Of a DNA stretch of 64,000 bases, positions 17,001 to 24,864 are shown piece after piece. Origin of the DNA: Streptococcus pantholopis (lineage in GTDB: Bacteria; Bacillota; Bacilli; Lactobacillales; Streptococcaceae); the NCBI RefSeq assembly GCF_001642085.1, contig NZ_CP014699.1, positions 1,798,001-1,862,000 of the forward strand, in the 5' to 3' direction. Position 1 is the first letter of the stretch, and each line of letters starts with the position of its first letter. The position numbers and the translations under genes were made by a program. Under the pieces are notes generated by a model. It ran no database searches, was not told the DNA's origin, and saw nothing but the letters and a program-made list of their open reading frames with translations.

Positions 17001-18504
17001 CCAAAACCACATAGTGCGGCGTAAAGAGCGTCTGCTCTTTCTGCCCTTCCTGCTGCCTTGCCTGGCGCACCTTTAACATCTGGTTGAGACTGGTTAAGAC
17101 CTGATCCCTGGTCCGCTGGTTGTAAACCAGACCCCGAACATTGAGCGCCTGGAGCTTAGCATGCGGCAGCCAGCGCAGCCAGGACCATTCGGACACCTCC
17201 GCTTCCGGAAGCACCACCACAAACTGCAGATCATGATAAGAATGAAAGAAGGCCAGCTGACGCACCATCAGCTGAAGCTGCTCCAAAACTAAAGCTCTGG
17301 GACCCGTATAGCCCACAGGTCCCTGCATGAGATTAGCCACAATGGGCAGATCCGACAGCCTGCGGCTCTTCTGATAAAGCTGATAGCCCTGCGCCTCCAG
17401 AGGGTCGGTCTGACCGCTCCGCTCCGTCTGACTGTACTTCAGCGGATAGCTGGTCGCCACCTCGCCCAGACCCAGACGGTAGTGCAGCGCATCGAACTGC
17501 TGCAGGGTCTTTTCATAAATCCGGTGGTGGTACTGAGCCGCCAGATTATCCAGTGTCACCGGATCCGGATAGTGATAGAACTGGCCCTGACGCTGGCGTC
17601 TGGCTAAGCCTTCCAGCTCCACGGCCTTATCGGATAAGTAGCGCTGATAGTGGGCGACCCGGTCTTTCTTATCCCGCTTATACTGCCGGCGCCTTTTAAA
17701 GTAGTTGCTTATGGCAAAAATCACCGTCACCGTGGACATGGCCATGGTGATGATGATATAGATCCCACGAGGCTGAATGATAGAGATGACAATCAAGAGC
17801 GACACCATAACCAAAGGCGGCAGAATCAGGCGCAAAAGCCCGTCTTCCGGCTTTTTAGGCTCCTTTTCCGGCGCATTGATGGTCACCGGATCTTCCGAGC
17901 TCCGATAGATGATGCGGGGCGAGCGGTGGTAGTCCGGATAGCCCTCATAAAAACCATAATGGGACTGCGGCATTGCAGCCAGAGCCTCTGAAACCTGAAA
18001 GGCCCCGCTCACCCACAGCTCTTCATCATAGACCTTGATGAGGAGCCCAGCCATACTGAGTTCATCCCCCAAAGCCAGCTCCCGCACACTTAGGCTCAGG
18101 CGCTGGTTATTGAGATAGAGCTCACCTGACAGGAGGTGCAGCTCCCAAGTCTGCTCCTTACGCTGCAGCCAAAAAGAAGCAGGACTGTCCTTTAAATAGA
18201 GATCGCTCCCCGGACGGTCCCCAACCAGGAGCTCCTGCTTGTCCAGCAGGTTGTAAACCTGCCGGTCACCGGCTGCCCTGTAAAAGGTCAGCCCGTCAAG
18301 TTTCAGCCCGTCAGTAACTGAGCCGCGCTTTCCCTCATAAACATAAGTCAGCCCCTGCTCATCGCAGTGCAAGGTCACAGGCGCAGCTAAAGACTTGATA
18401 AGGACCGAACAGGGCTCAGACGAAGCCAGCACAGCCTCCTGCCCCTCAGACAGGGATAAGCTATAGCGATAACGGTCAGTATAGATAGCAATAGCGTTTG
18501 TCAT
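14077..18504 (-). CDS. essC: T7SS membrane ATPase EssC
   Basis: EssC is the motor of the type VII secretion system. This 1,475-aa protein has the full architecture: FHA-like N-terminal half (about residues 1-190, with VGDRPGSDLYL near 94-104), two membrane segments (about 225-242 and 247-264), and three FtsK/SpoIIIE ATPase domains. Domain 1 has Walker A GTTGSGKS (662-669) and Walker B LLIDYKGGG (near 694). Domain 2 has YSGPGMGKSTL and YVFLMIDSYDS. Domain 3 is degenerate, with no clear P-loop. AGGGGAG precedes the ATG at 18504, 9 nt after essB. Residues 245-841 are duplicated downstream. The first part has host-like codon use, while the last ~250 codons are more AT-rich, fitting the variable essC C termini known in staphylococci and Listeria. 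Confidence 0.96.
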   Translation of the reverse strand: MTNAIAIYTDRYRYSLSLSEGQEAVLASSEPCSVLIKSLAAPVTLHCDEQGLTYVYEGKRGSVTDGLKLDGLTFYRAAGDRQVYNLLDKQELLVGDRPGSDLYLKDSPASFWLQRKEQTWELHLLSGELYLNNQRLSLSVRELALGDELSMAGLLIKVYDEELWVSGAFQVSEALAAMPQSHYGFYEGYPDYHRSPRIIYRSSEDPVTINAPEKEPKKPEDGLLRLILPPLVMVSLLIVISIIQPRGIYIIITMAMSTVTVIFAISNYFKRRRQYKRDKKDRVAHYQRYLSDKAVELEGLARRQRQGQFYHYPDPVTLDNLAAQYHHRIYEKTLQQFDALHYRLGLGEVATSYPLKYSQTERSGQTDPLEAQGYQLYQKSRRLSDLPIVANLMQGPVGYTGPRALVLEQLQLMVRQLAFFHSYHDLQFVVVLPEAEVSEWSWLRWLPHAKLQALNVRGLVYNQRTRDQVLTSLNQMLKVRQARQQEGQKEQTLFTPHYVVLVTDRTLIMDHVIMEFFTEDPTALGCSLVFVEDVLSSLSENVQTIITIKDRNKGELVLEEGELRAVPFALDHFPLGYDKEALSRRLAPLNHLQNLKSTIPETVSFLELYGVETVSELGIAERWALHAPHRTLSVPLGLRGQEDVVALDLHEQAHGPHGLIAGTTGSGKSELIQSYILSLAVSFHPYDVGFLLIDYKGGGMAHLFKDLPHLLGTITNLDGAQSRRALIAIDAELKRRQRLFSQYGVNHINAYQKLYKEGEAAEPLPHLFLISDEFAELKANQSDFMDDLVSTARLGRSLGVHLILATQKPSGVVNDQIWSNARFKIALKVANRQDSTEMLKTPDAAEITQTGRAYLQVGNNEVYELFQSAWSGAAYQPEKAAQGIVDQTIYAINGLGQYELLNHDLSGLDGAQTIEEVPTELEAVVAEIGSVAAREHIGELTKPWLPPLEERIYAQDLRPGSFKEHWQEEKASLSALLGFVDLPRLQTQEIISHNFERQGNLLIYSGPGMGKSTLLQTMIMDLAHQHTPENVQFYLFDFGTNGLLPLRRLPHVADSLSLEDTEKLPKFMRRIREEIARRKRLFSRYSAANMTMYRQMSGDRLPYVFLMIDSYDSLREDTEIGPNLEGTIQSVARDGSSLGIYVVITASRSGVIRPALLANMKSRLIFKMTDENETKTLMGRHDYIMEDLPGRGLIRYDGPEVFQAALPARGEEHFELLENLQSLVAQMDSAWQGPRPLPIPVVPEKLTMEEFAAIDSVQAALNEGELPLGLDTVHVESVNLSFKHLKHIVILSENVSALEKVMNYFVTTVNALYTKGHTLVVDVTDDYAYLKEEADVYINGELSKQLFERMQTELEERKHRPKETQTFIIIPDLATFLDHFTTVDKQFKTLFTEGPKYGLHFVVASMKSTFFKSNTIVRILKEDLSTVFLAMRMYDQSFVEHKEDSKESHLAKDQMYFFNRGSYVKIKIIDKEIGD
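15982..17772 (-). repeat. 1,791-bp direct repeat, essC copy
   Basis: This part of essC is repeated at 8702-10492 in the same orientation and with the same length. Sequence identity stops sharply at both ends: cgtcttaag at the 3' side and gatcccacgagg at the 5' side. The repeats bracket essC's C-terminal half and the whole effector cassette. Confidence 0.92.
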
Positions 18505-18513
18505 AAACTCCCC

Positions 18514-19746
18514 TTATTCCTCTTTTGAAGCCGCCGTCTGAGACGAATCCTGCTCACTGGCTGCAGCCTTGGCATCATCACCGTCATTGAGACTGGTCTG
18601 CCGGTCTTCCCAGTATTTTTCATATTCCGACTGGAGGGTGCCAAGCTCCTCTTCGCGCTCGCTTCCGGACAGGCTGTCATCATTGCGGACTTCCTGAATC
18701 TTTTGCACCAAACCATAGATAATCAAATCCGAATCATCCAAGCGCTTTGCAATGTCAATGGCCTCATCATTGCGTTCACGGCCGCTCTCAATCCAGTAGT
18801 CCAGATAGAGTTCATCTGATTTCAGACTGACATTGTTCAGGATAATCTGCCTCTGATCGTCTGAAAGTTTCAGCACCTGAATATAGGCGTAAGCCAGCTC
18901 GTACTTCTGCGTATAAGGAAGAGAGCCCAAATCAACATCTTTCAGCTTATCGATCACACCCGAGTAGTCCAGCTTGATAAAAGCCGTATCGGCTTCCAGC
19001 ATTTTTTCTTTGAAAGGATTGCGGACAAAAACCAAGTAAGCCAGAGGCAAAAGCAGCATAATCAAGCCGGCTGTCAGCCAGATAGAGGCATACTTGTAGA
19101 GTTTGTGACGGGACTTATTGACCAGAACAAGGCTTTCCCCTTCCTGCTGCAGCCGCTGGCGGTAGCTGGTCTCCAGCTCCGAGCGAAGTTCCGCAACAGT
19201 CTGCAGAGGCCGCAAAGCCTTTAGAAAGTCCGGCAGTTCGACGACATCCAAAGCCCCATTATAAAGAGCCAGAAAATCATGCTCGGTAAAAAGGCTGATA
19301 ATAAAGCATTTGGCCTGCTTGACAAAGTCCGGCCTGTCCATCTGAGAGGGCACCATGATTTCAGGAAGCCCCCGATAAGCGATTTTGAGCTGCTGGTCTT
19401 TGGTAATGAACAGATTTTCCGGATGCAGAAAAAAGGTCACCGGCAGGCTGAGCGCCTGCTCCAGATCCAAAAGATTAAGAGCCAAACGCAGGCGTTCAGA
19501 CATCAAGCGTTTCTTTACCGCCTCATAGCTGAGACCGTCCTTGGGCAGAGCATAAGTAAAGGTAATATCATCGTCATCAAAAACCGTTGTCTGCTCCAAA
19601 AAGAGAGGATGGTGCAAATCCAAAAGCACCAGCTCCTCCAAAGTCTGACTGGCTACATCTGACCGCTTCAAGGTCAGCTGCCACTGGCTGTCATCTTTGT
19701 GATAAATAAATGCCTGCTCCAAAAAATCAAGATGCACCTCTCTCAC
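18514..19746 (-). CDS. essB: T7SS membrane protein EssB
   Basis: EssB is a pseudokinase-fold membrane component of the T7SS. This 410-aa protein has the cytosolic kinase-like half (about 1-210, with LPVTFFLHPENLFITKD), one membrane segment at about 221-241 (IWLTAGLIMLLLPLAYLVFV), and an outer helical domain ending in a Ser/Asp-rich tail. Translation starts at GTG (19746), immediately after the esaB stop codon. GAGGAGG in the last esaB codons is the ribosome-binding site, so the two are coupled. Confidence 0.93.
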   Translation of the reverse strand: MREVHLDFLEQAFIYHKDDSQWQLTLKRSDVASQTLEELVLLDLHHPLFLEQTTVFDDDDITFTYALPKDGLSYEAVKKRLMSERLRLALNLLDLEQALSLPVTFFLHPENLFITKDQQLKIAYRGLPEIMVPSQMDRPDFVKQAKCFIISLFTEHDFLALYNGALDVVELPDFLKALRPLQTVAELRSELETSYRQRLQQEGESLVLVNKSRHKLYKYASIWLTAGLIMLLLPLAYLVFVRNPFKEKMLEADTAFIKLDYSGVIDKLKDVDLGSLPYTQKYELAYAYIQVLKLSDDQRQIILNNVSLKSDELYLDYWIESGRERNDEAIDIAKRLDDSDLIIYGLVQKIQEVRNDDSLSGSEREEELGTLQSEYEKYWEDRQTSLNDGDDAKAAASEQDSSQTAASKEE

Positions 19747-19986
19747 TTACAAAACCTCCTCAATGTCAATCACATCACCCGTTGTCACAGGAAAATCCGA
19801 CAAATTTTTCCCCTCATCCAAAAGCAGCCCCTTATTGACAACCCTCAGCTGATACTTGCGGCGCTTTTTCTCATAACCAAAAATACTGTCCAGCTCCTCA
19901 ATGAGCTTAACCACCTCAATCTTTCGGGGAATCCGAATATCCATCACCTTCCCCTGCCAAACCAAACTCACATTAATATGATCCAT
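19747..19986 (-). CDS. esaB: T7SS ubiquitin-like protein EsaB/YukD
   Basis: This is a 79-aa ubiquitin-fold protein starting MDHINVSLVWQGKVMDIRIP and ending GDVIDIEEVL. It has the family length and place between essA and essB. EsaB is a small cytosolic factor needed for T7SS activity. The frame can be extended upstream, but that part (including GSYFCCELERPLYL) is translated hairpin-element sequence and also occurs before an unrelated gene at 37.6 kb, so the ATG at 19986 is the real start. Its ribosome-binding site is weak (GGTGG). Hairpin array 2 ends only 15 nt upstream of the ATG. Confidence 0.9.
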   Translation of the reverse strand: MDHINVSLVWQGKVMDIRIPRKIEVVKLIEELDSIFGYEKKRRKYQLRVVNKGLLLDEGKNLSDFPVTTGDVIDIEEVL

Positions 19987-20001
19987 CACACCACCAACAA
20001 C

Positions 20002-20540
20002 AAGATACAAAGGGCGTTCAAGCTCACAGCAAAAATAGGAGCCTGACCGCCGAGTCACTAAAGACTCAAGAGAGGGCTGCACTCACAGAGTAGCCACATT
20101 CGTACGTCAGCATACGCTTCCTACGACTGCGTCTCTTTTTTGCCAAGAGCTTAGCCCGTGTTCAATTAACAAGATACAAAGCCCGTTAAAAGAGCAAAGC
20201 AAAAATAGGAGACTGGACGAAGAGCCGCAAGGCTCTAGGACAGGCTATCTTTTTTGCACAGCTCTTAGGGCGTGTTCAATTCCAGCAAGATACAAAGCCC
20301 GTTAAGAAATCCGTATGAAAATAGGGGATGGCAAGTGATGCTTGCATCACACTGGCAGCCATCTTTTTCACTAGGATTTTAGGGCGTGTTCAATTCACCA
20401 AGATACAAAGGGCGTATAAAACGCAAAAGGAAAATAGGGGACTGACTGACGAATCGCCAGATTCTAAGTCAGGACATCTTTTTCCCGCAGCGTTTAGCCC
20501 GTGTTCAATTCATCAAGATACAAAGGATCCAGCCTTTTCA
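20002..20540 (+). repeat. Hairpin-element array 2, inside the T7SS operon
   Basis: Units start at 20002, 20171, 20287, 20400 and (partial) 20515. Unit 1 is 169 bp, with about 50 extra bases in its interior. Units 2-4 are 116, 113 and 115 bp and belong to three different stem subtypes. Units 1 and 4 carry GGGC at the start and GCCC at the end, the reverse of units 2 and 3 (CCCG...GGGC), so the outer stem is kept by compensating changes. The array lies between essA and esaB, antisense to the operon. I see no gene or promoter in 20541-20626. Confidence 0.9.
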
Positions 20541-20626
20541 CATTCCTATGTTTGAAACAATCACTTACTTCTTATTTATTCGCATTCGGACAGAACCAAG
20601 GGAACTGCACACCCTTTTTTAGCAGG

Positions 20627-21082
20627 TCAGTCCGGCTGCTCTTCCTTGCTTGCCAGAAAACTCAGAAGACCGGCTCCGCCGACAAGCAGCAGGCAGACAG
20701 CACTGTAGAGATAGCCTGCCGGACTTTCCTTGGTCTGGCTGTCAGCATCCAGCTTTGTGGCATAGCGGTTGGAATCCCCGTCAGCAAACAGGCTGTTCAG
20801 CTGATAGATATCTGTCTTTTCCTGCTTTTGAGCAAAAAGCTGGGCCAGACGGCTGTCCAGCTCATCGGACCGGTTTTCCTTTACTTCCTTTAACTTTTGC
20901 GTATCGGCTTCAGAAAAGAGCGAAGCCAGAATTTCTGACTGCTGGTAGAAGGCCTGCTCCTCCTCCTGCTCGATACGTCTGCTGTCAAGTTTCAGGCTGT
21001 TATCCTTCAAATCAGAAGCAAAGGCGGGTATGGCCTGCCAAAGGCAAAACCATACCCCGATTAAATAAAGAATTTTTTTCAT
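20627..21082 (-). CDS. essA: T7SS membrane protein EssA
   Basis: EssA is a small membrane component of the secretion apparatus. The 151-aa product starts MKKILYLIGVWFCLWQAIPAFAS (signal-like segment), has a charged helical middle, and ends with a membrane helix (YLYSAVCLLLVGGAGLLSFLAS) and a short charged tail, the usual EssA topology. The ATG at 21082 is chosen because GAAGG lies about 7 nt upstream, it comes 2 nt after the esaA stop, and it gives a proper signal sequence; an earlier in-frame methionine does not. Assignment rests on topology and operon position, as EssA sequences diverge. Confidence 0.85.
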   Translation of the reverse strand: MKKILYLIGVWFCLWQAIPAFASDLKDNSLKLDSRRIEQEEEQAFYQQSEILASLFSEADTQKLKEVKENRSDELDSRLAQLFAQKQEKTDIYQLNSLFADGDSNRYATKLDADSQTKESPAGYLYSAVCLLLVGGAGLLSFLASKEEQPD

Positions 21083-21084
21083 GT

Positions 21085-24015
21085 TTACGCCTTCGACCAT
21101 TTCCTTAGATTAAAGGACCAGCTAAAGAAGACATTGACTGCTGTCAGTGCCAGCACCGCTGCAATCAGCAGCAGGAAGACTGCAAGACCTGCAGCAGAAC
21201 TGTCAAAATAAGCCGACAGATAGCCTTCCAAAAGTGAAAGGGGGTTGAAACGTTTCAGAAGGGTCAGAATCCGGTTCAGACCGACTGTTGTCCCAATGGC
21301 ATTGGACAAGTAGACAAAACTCATCATCATAAAGAGAATGAGCCCCATACCGACAGCTTTCAGGTTTTTCAGCAGGAAGTACTGTCCTTGTGTCAGCAGG
21401 AAACTAAAGAGCGTTACCAAAAGCACCCAAGAAGGCAGCAGTTCGGCGCTTACTCCCAGCTGACGGCCGGACAGAACACCCAGCAAAATCCCGATAGCAG
21501 CTGCTAACAGGCTGAGAATCCCGACATTTAAAATATCGGTATGCGCCAAGCGGTCTGTGGTAAACTTGTCTTTGGCTTTTTTAATCACATTATAATTTGC
21601 AAACAGATAAGCCATAAAGAATGTCACCACTTCCAGCAGTAAAATCCAAGTGAAAGGACGGTAGACATTGACCGAAGCCTTGACTGATGAGGAAGATTCG
21701 CCGACCGGATTGGAAAGGAACTTCAAGAGCACATCATTAGCTACGCCATCGCTGTAAGCGTTGTTTAGCACCTTGACAAAAGCTTCAACAAAATCGCCGC
21801 TCTCTTCCAGTTCTTCATTAAAGGCAGCCATCAAATCTTCGGCATCCTTAGAGAGCTTCTGACTGTCATTCTGTGCTGATTCAACACTTTGATTAAAGGA
21901 GGCAAACACACTGTTGACTTGATCGGCCTGTGTCACATTAGCCTCCGATGACGATTTGGCATTGGCTGTCGCTGACAGAAGCGACTGCAGTTCAGAACTC
22001 AGGGAAGTCAGGCTGCTGTCAGACGCAGACAGTTTTTCCGAAGCCGAACTTTGCAGAGTGCTGACATTATTGACCTGATTCTGCAAATCAGAAAGTGCCT
22101 GCAGCTGATCGCTGATGTTAGTGGTTACCGTTTCGTTAGTTTTTTGAACTTCAGCAATCTGAGTAGCCAGGCTGTCACGCTGCCTTTCTAAATCTTTTAT
22201 TTTTTGCTGCAGTCCGCTGTCGCTGATGCCGGATAAATTGGCATCAATAGCATCGGCCAGAAGATTGGCCATCAGATCCTTGGCATTTTGCCCGAACACA
22301 GCCATCAAAGTGTTGACTTTATCGTATTCCCCGTTAATTTCCTCAACCTTACGGGCATAGGCCGCCTCTGCTTTACGGTAAGCTTCTTCTTCCGTTGCCA
22401 GACTGGCAACACTGATGCCGTTAATCACAATCTGAATGCTTTCGGAAGTATCGGAAGGAATATTATCATTATAAGTATAGTCGAAACTAAAGCTGTTTCC
22501 GGAATCGCTCAAGTCCACATCAACATCCTGAGTCGCAGTCCCCTTATTTTCTCCGTTGAGCGACCAGCTGTTCAGAGTGATGTGGCTGGGAACCACAATA
22601 CTGACCTTGGCAGAGAGCGAGCTGGTTTGGCTGACTGATACTGTCTCATAGTCATTCTTTCTGTCTTCCAGGTCCTTTTTGGCATCAGTCAACTCCTGCC
22701 GCAAAGCCGCATTGCCTGTCGGAGTTGAGTTGTAGACGGCAGCCTGACCGATGTTGAAGGCATGGACACTGTCAGCCGCATCGCCGTCAAGAACTGTCAT
22801 GTCACTGATTAAATCATTAATCCCCGTACTGTCAGCTGCTGGCAAGTTATCAATAGCACTGGTGAGCTGGCCGGTCATCCCAGCCGGTTTCAAAAGATCA
22901 AAGAGTGTTAAATCAGCAGTGTCCTTTTGATAAGTTGTTTTCAGATAAGATTCGACAAAGCTGCTGATATCATTTTTAGCACTGCTGATATTGGTTTGCT
23001 CTGTTGCCAGTGCTTCTTTCAGGCTGGCAATGGCTTCATCCAGACTGGTGACACTGACACCGCTGGCAGGTGCAGCCACAGCTCCTCCATTTGCAGGCAG
23101 TGCATCGCTGGCAGCCTGAATCTGGCTGCTCAGGTCTCCCTGTGCTTTTTGCAGAGCAGTTAAGAGCGTTGTGATTTGTCCCGAGAGCACCTCACGGTTC
23201 ATTTCCATTAAGGCTGTCACAAATTCTCCGTATGAGATTTGGTCTTGTGCCCTTTGCTCAACCAGACTGTTCAAGTTACCGTTAAAACTTTGCTGAGAAG
23301 TATCCAAGTTTCCAAAGAGTTCTGCTGAACTGCGCAGGGTCTGCACCAAGGCCTCATTAGCGGTCAGAGAGCTGCCTGAGCTGGAAACCAGAATTGGAAA
23401 ACCATTCTGCAGGGCTGTCGCTGCTCCCAAAAGATTGGCCCTGTAAACACCGACATTGCTGCTTTGTTCTTCAGTAATAGCCTGAATATTTAGCTGAGCC
23501 GTATAGAGGTTGCTCAGGATGCTGGCCATGTACATATCCACCAGCTGGCTGTTCAGGTCAGCTACAATGTCCTTGCCCAGCTTAGCCGCTTCAGTCTCCA
23601 GCTGCTGGTTGCCGTTAGCATTGACTTCATACTTGACATTGACTTGGTCGACATTGACATTGTTGATATCAAGGACTTTCTTTGAAAAATCACTGGGAAT
23701 GGTCACCGCCAGCTGATATTTCCCGCTTCTGAGACCGCTGTCTGCCGTCCCGCGGCTGACCACAAACCAATTTTGGCTGTCGTCTCTTTCGATTGTCTTA
23801 ATATAGCTTTCTCCCAGACTGTAGCGCACACCGTCCGTAGACATAATCGCCCGGTCTTCATTGACAATAGCGACATTCAGTTTGCTTTGCTGGCTGGTTT
23901 TCTGATTGGCTGTTTCATTTTGGCGCCAAACAGCCATGTTGAGCCCGGCTGCAGCAGCCAGTAAGGCCAGTACCGCTAAAATACTTAATAAATAGGTTAT
24001 AAATTTCTTGTTCAT
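21085..24015 (-). CDS. esaA: T7SS membrane protein EsaA (YueB/Pip family)
   Basis: EsaA is a large membrane protein with an extracellular stalk that extends the T7SS across the wall; the Bacillus relative YueB is also the phage SPP1 receptor. The 976-aa protein has an N-terminal membrane segment (about 8-29), a YhgE/Pip-like beginning (NVAIVNEDRAIMSTDG), a very long extracellular coiled-coil and Ser/Gln-rich region (about 100-760), and about six C-terminal membrane segments (starting near TWILLLEVVTFFMAYLFANY). Its length fits the family. Its ribosome-binding site is weak, and a hairpin with a T-run separates it from esxA, consistent with lower expression than esxA. Confidence 0.93.
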   Translation of the reverse strand: MNKKFITYLLSILAVLALLAAAAGLNMAVWRQNETANQKTSQQSKLNVAIVNEDRAIMSTDGVRYSLGESYIKTIERDDSQNWFVVSRGTADSGLRSGKYQLAVTIPSDFSKKVLDINNVNVDQVNVKYEVNANGNQQLETEAAKLGKDIVADLNSQLVDMYMASILSNLYTAQLNIQAITEEQSSNVGVYRANLLGAATALQNGFPILVSSSGSSLTANEALVQTLRSSAELFGNLDTSQQSFNGNLNSLVEQRAQDQISYGEFVTALMEMNREVLSGQITTLLTALQKAQGDLSSQIQAASDALPANGGAVAAPASGVSVTSLDEAIASLKEALATEQTNISSAKNDISSFVESYLKTTYQKDTADLTLFDLLKPAGMTGQLTSAIDNLPAADSTGINDLISDMTVLDGDAADSVHAFNIGQAAVYNSTPTGNAALRQELTDAKKDLEDRKNDYETVSVSQTSSLSAKVSIVVPSHITLNSWSLNGENKGTATQDVDVDLSDSGNSFSFDYTYNDNIPSDTSESIQIVINGISVASLATEEEAYRKAEAAYARKVEEINGEYDKVNTLMAVFGQNAKDLMANLLADAIDANLSGISDSGLQQKIKDLERQRDSLATQIAEVQKTNETVTTNISDQLQALSDLQNQVNNVSTLQSSASEKLSASDSSLTSLSSELQSLLSATANAKSSSEANVTQADQVNSVFASFNQSVESAQNDSQKLSKDAEDLMAAFNEELEESGDFVEAFVKVLNNAYSDGVANDVLLKFLSNPVGESSSSVKASVNVYRPFTWILLLEVVTFFMAYLFANYNVIKKAKDKFTTDRLAHTDILNVGILSLLAAAIGILLGVLSGRQLGVSAELLPSWVLLVTLFSFLLTQGQYFLLKNLKAVGMGLILFMMMSFVYLSNAIGTTVGLNRILTLLKRFNPLSLLEGYLSAYFDSSAAGLAVFLLLIAAVLALTAVNVFFSWSFNLRKWSKA

Positions 24016-24040
24016 CTTTATCTTTTGCTGCCTTATACGA

Positions 24041-24069
24041 AAAAACTGGAACAGGTAAACACCTGTCCC
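24041..24069 (-). terminator. Hairpin with T-run between esxA and esaA (possible attenuator)
   Basis: On the minus strand GGGACAGGT and ACCTGTTCC pair around GTTT and are followed by AGTTTTTT. It lies 27 nt after the esxA stop and 25 nt before the esaA start. Partial termination here would make esxA mRNA more abundant than the rest of the operon. Confidence 0.75.
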
Positions 24070-24096
24070 AATCTTTATTAAGCGTTACCCTAACAA

Positions 24097-24387
24097 TTAT
24101 TGCTGAATTTGCGATGCAATCTGTGCATCAGTGTCTTCAATAGTCGTAGCAACTTGGTTTAACTGCTGATTAATTTCATCTAACAGATCAGCAAATTGGC
24201 TGACTTTTGGCGATAATTCATTGAACTGCTGATCAAAGCTGTCAAAAGAAGTACCGCTCCAGTTAGCTGCGATATCAGCTTGTGTGTTTGTCAGTGTTGT
24301 CAAAACATCGCGGACTGATGTCGCACCGTTAGTGTAGCTAGTTGCTTGTGAGCGCAGTTCTTCTGGCGTTAATTTAATTTGAACCAT
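24097..24387 (-). CDS. esxA: T7SS secreted WXG100 protein EsxA
   Basis: This 96-aa helical-hairpin protein (MVQIKLTPEELRSQATSYTN...) has the W-x-G turn as WSG at 43-45 (ADIAANWSGTSFDSF), the hallmark of EsxA substrates. It is exported as a dimer and is needed for T7SS function. The ATG at 24387 is preferred over a TTG two codons earlier because AGGAGA lies 8 nt upstream. It is the first gene of the operon, right behind a consensus promoter. The C terminus ends IASQIQQ; I see no YxxxD/E export motif, which is not unusual for Firmicute EsxA. Confidence 0.96.
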   Translation of the reverse strand: MVQIKLTPEELRSQATSYTNGATSVRDVLTTLTNTQADIAANWSGTSFDSFDQQFNELSPKVSQFADLLDEINQQLNQVATTIEDTDAQIASQIQQ

Positions 24388-24422
24388 AAACAAATCTCCT
24401 ATTTTTTTAATTTGATAAGGCT

Positions 24423-24461
24423 ATTATAACAGAATTGCATTTTATTGTCAAACGTTTGACA
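24423..24461 (-). promoter_or_regulatory. Consensus sigma-A promoter of the T7SS operon with palindromic operator
   Basis: On the minus strand TTGACA (24446-24451) and TATAAT (24423-24428) are exactly 17 bp apart, a full-consensus promoter. The -35 lies in a perfect 16-bp palindrome, TGTCAAACGTTTGACA (24446-24461), a likely repressor site. It differs from the cre site, the GlnR box and the Rgg2/3 box. The regulator is unknown. Confidence 0.85.
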
Positions 24462-24499
24462 CTGATTTGTTACATTTTTGCAATTTAATAGTATAGCAG

Positions 24500-24726
24500 T
24501 CACCCTCCAGCTTCCCCCTGCAATTTTGATTCACTTGCTTTCATTCCGGCAGCACCGGCTTGGTCAATATGTTTGCCGTCTCTCATGAAATCTGAAAAAC
24601 GGTCCCTCATTGACGCATTGGGAAAATCTTAGCGCCAACCGATACAGCCGCCACTGCAGAAACTCCTGCTAAGACAATAGCGCTCTGCCATTTTGTCTTT
24701 GGCACTGATGACAGGTGGAAAAACAT
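24500..24726 (-). pseudogene. Decayed small membrane-protein gene
   Basis: A frame from ATG at 24726 encodes a short hydrophobic segment (SAIVLAGVSAVAAVSVGA). After KIFP it hits a stop, while the next frame stays open through MRDRFSDFMRDGKHIDQAGA to a stop at 24500. Joining the frames near 24625 gives about 75 residues, so a frameshift remnant is likely. I do not recognise the family. It lies just upstream of the T7SS promoter. Confidence 0.35.
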
Positions 24727-24821
24727 TGAGACTTCTATATAGTGAAAGTTCTTGCATTAAAGGGATAAACTCTGTCCAGCTGACAGTTAAAGTCTCCTGT
24801 ATAAAATGATATAGCCTTATG

Positions 24822-24864
24822 CATAAAAAAGAAGCCTTAAGCTTGAGGCTTCTTCACTTTATAA
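24822..24864 (-). repeat. 43-bp direct repeat, left copy (hairpin; overlaps the end of the XRE-ImmA gene)
   Basis: The same 43 bp occur at 26725-26767 with one mismatch. The repeat contains GAAGCCTTAAGCTTGAGGCTTC, a hairpin that with its A-run on the plus strand serves as terminator for the minus-strand gene. Here it includes the last codons and stop of the XRE-ImmA gene. Confidence 0.85.

Noticed and set aside
19987..20082. N-terminal extension of EsaB (and of the CPBP gene at 37603)
   Set aside because: The extra residues (GSYFCCELERPLYL) come from hairpin-element sequence and occur before two unrelated proteins; the internal ATG codons have the correct starts.
5202..20540. Integron attC-like cassette sites
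   Set aside because: The units are also hairpins of 110-120 bp, but no gene cassettes lie between them, no integron integrase is present, and the conserved ends differ from the attC core sites.
24446..24461. Catabolite control (cre) site at the T7SS promoter
   Set aside because: TGTCAAACGTTTGACA has a central CG, but its outer bases do not fit the 14-bp cre consensus.
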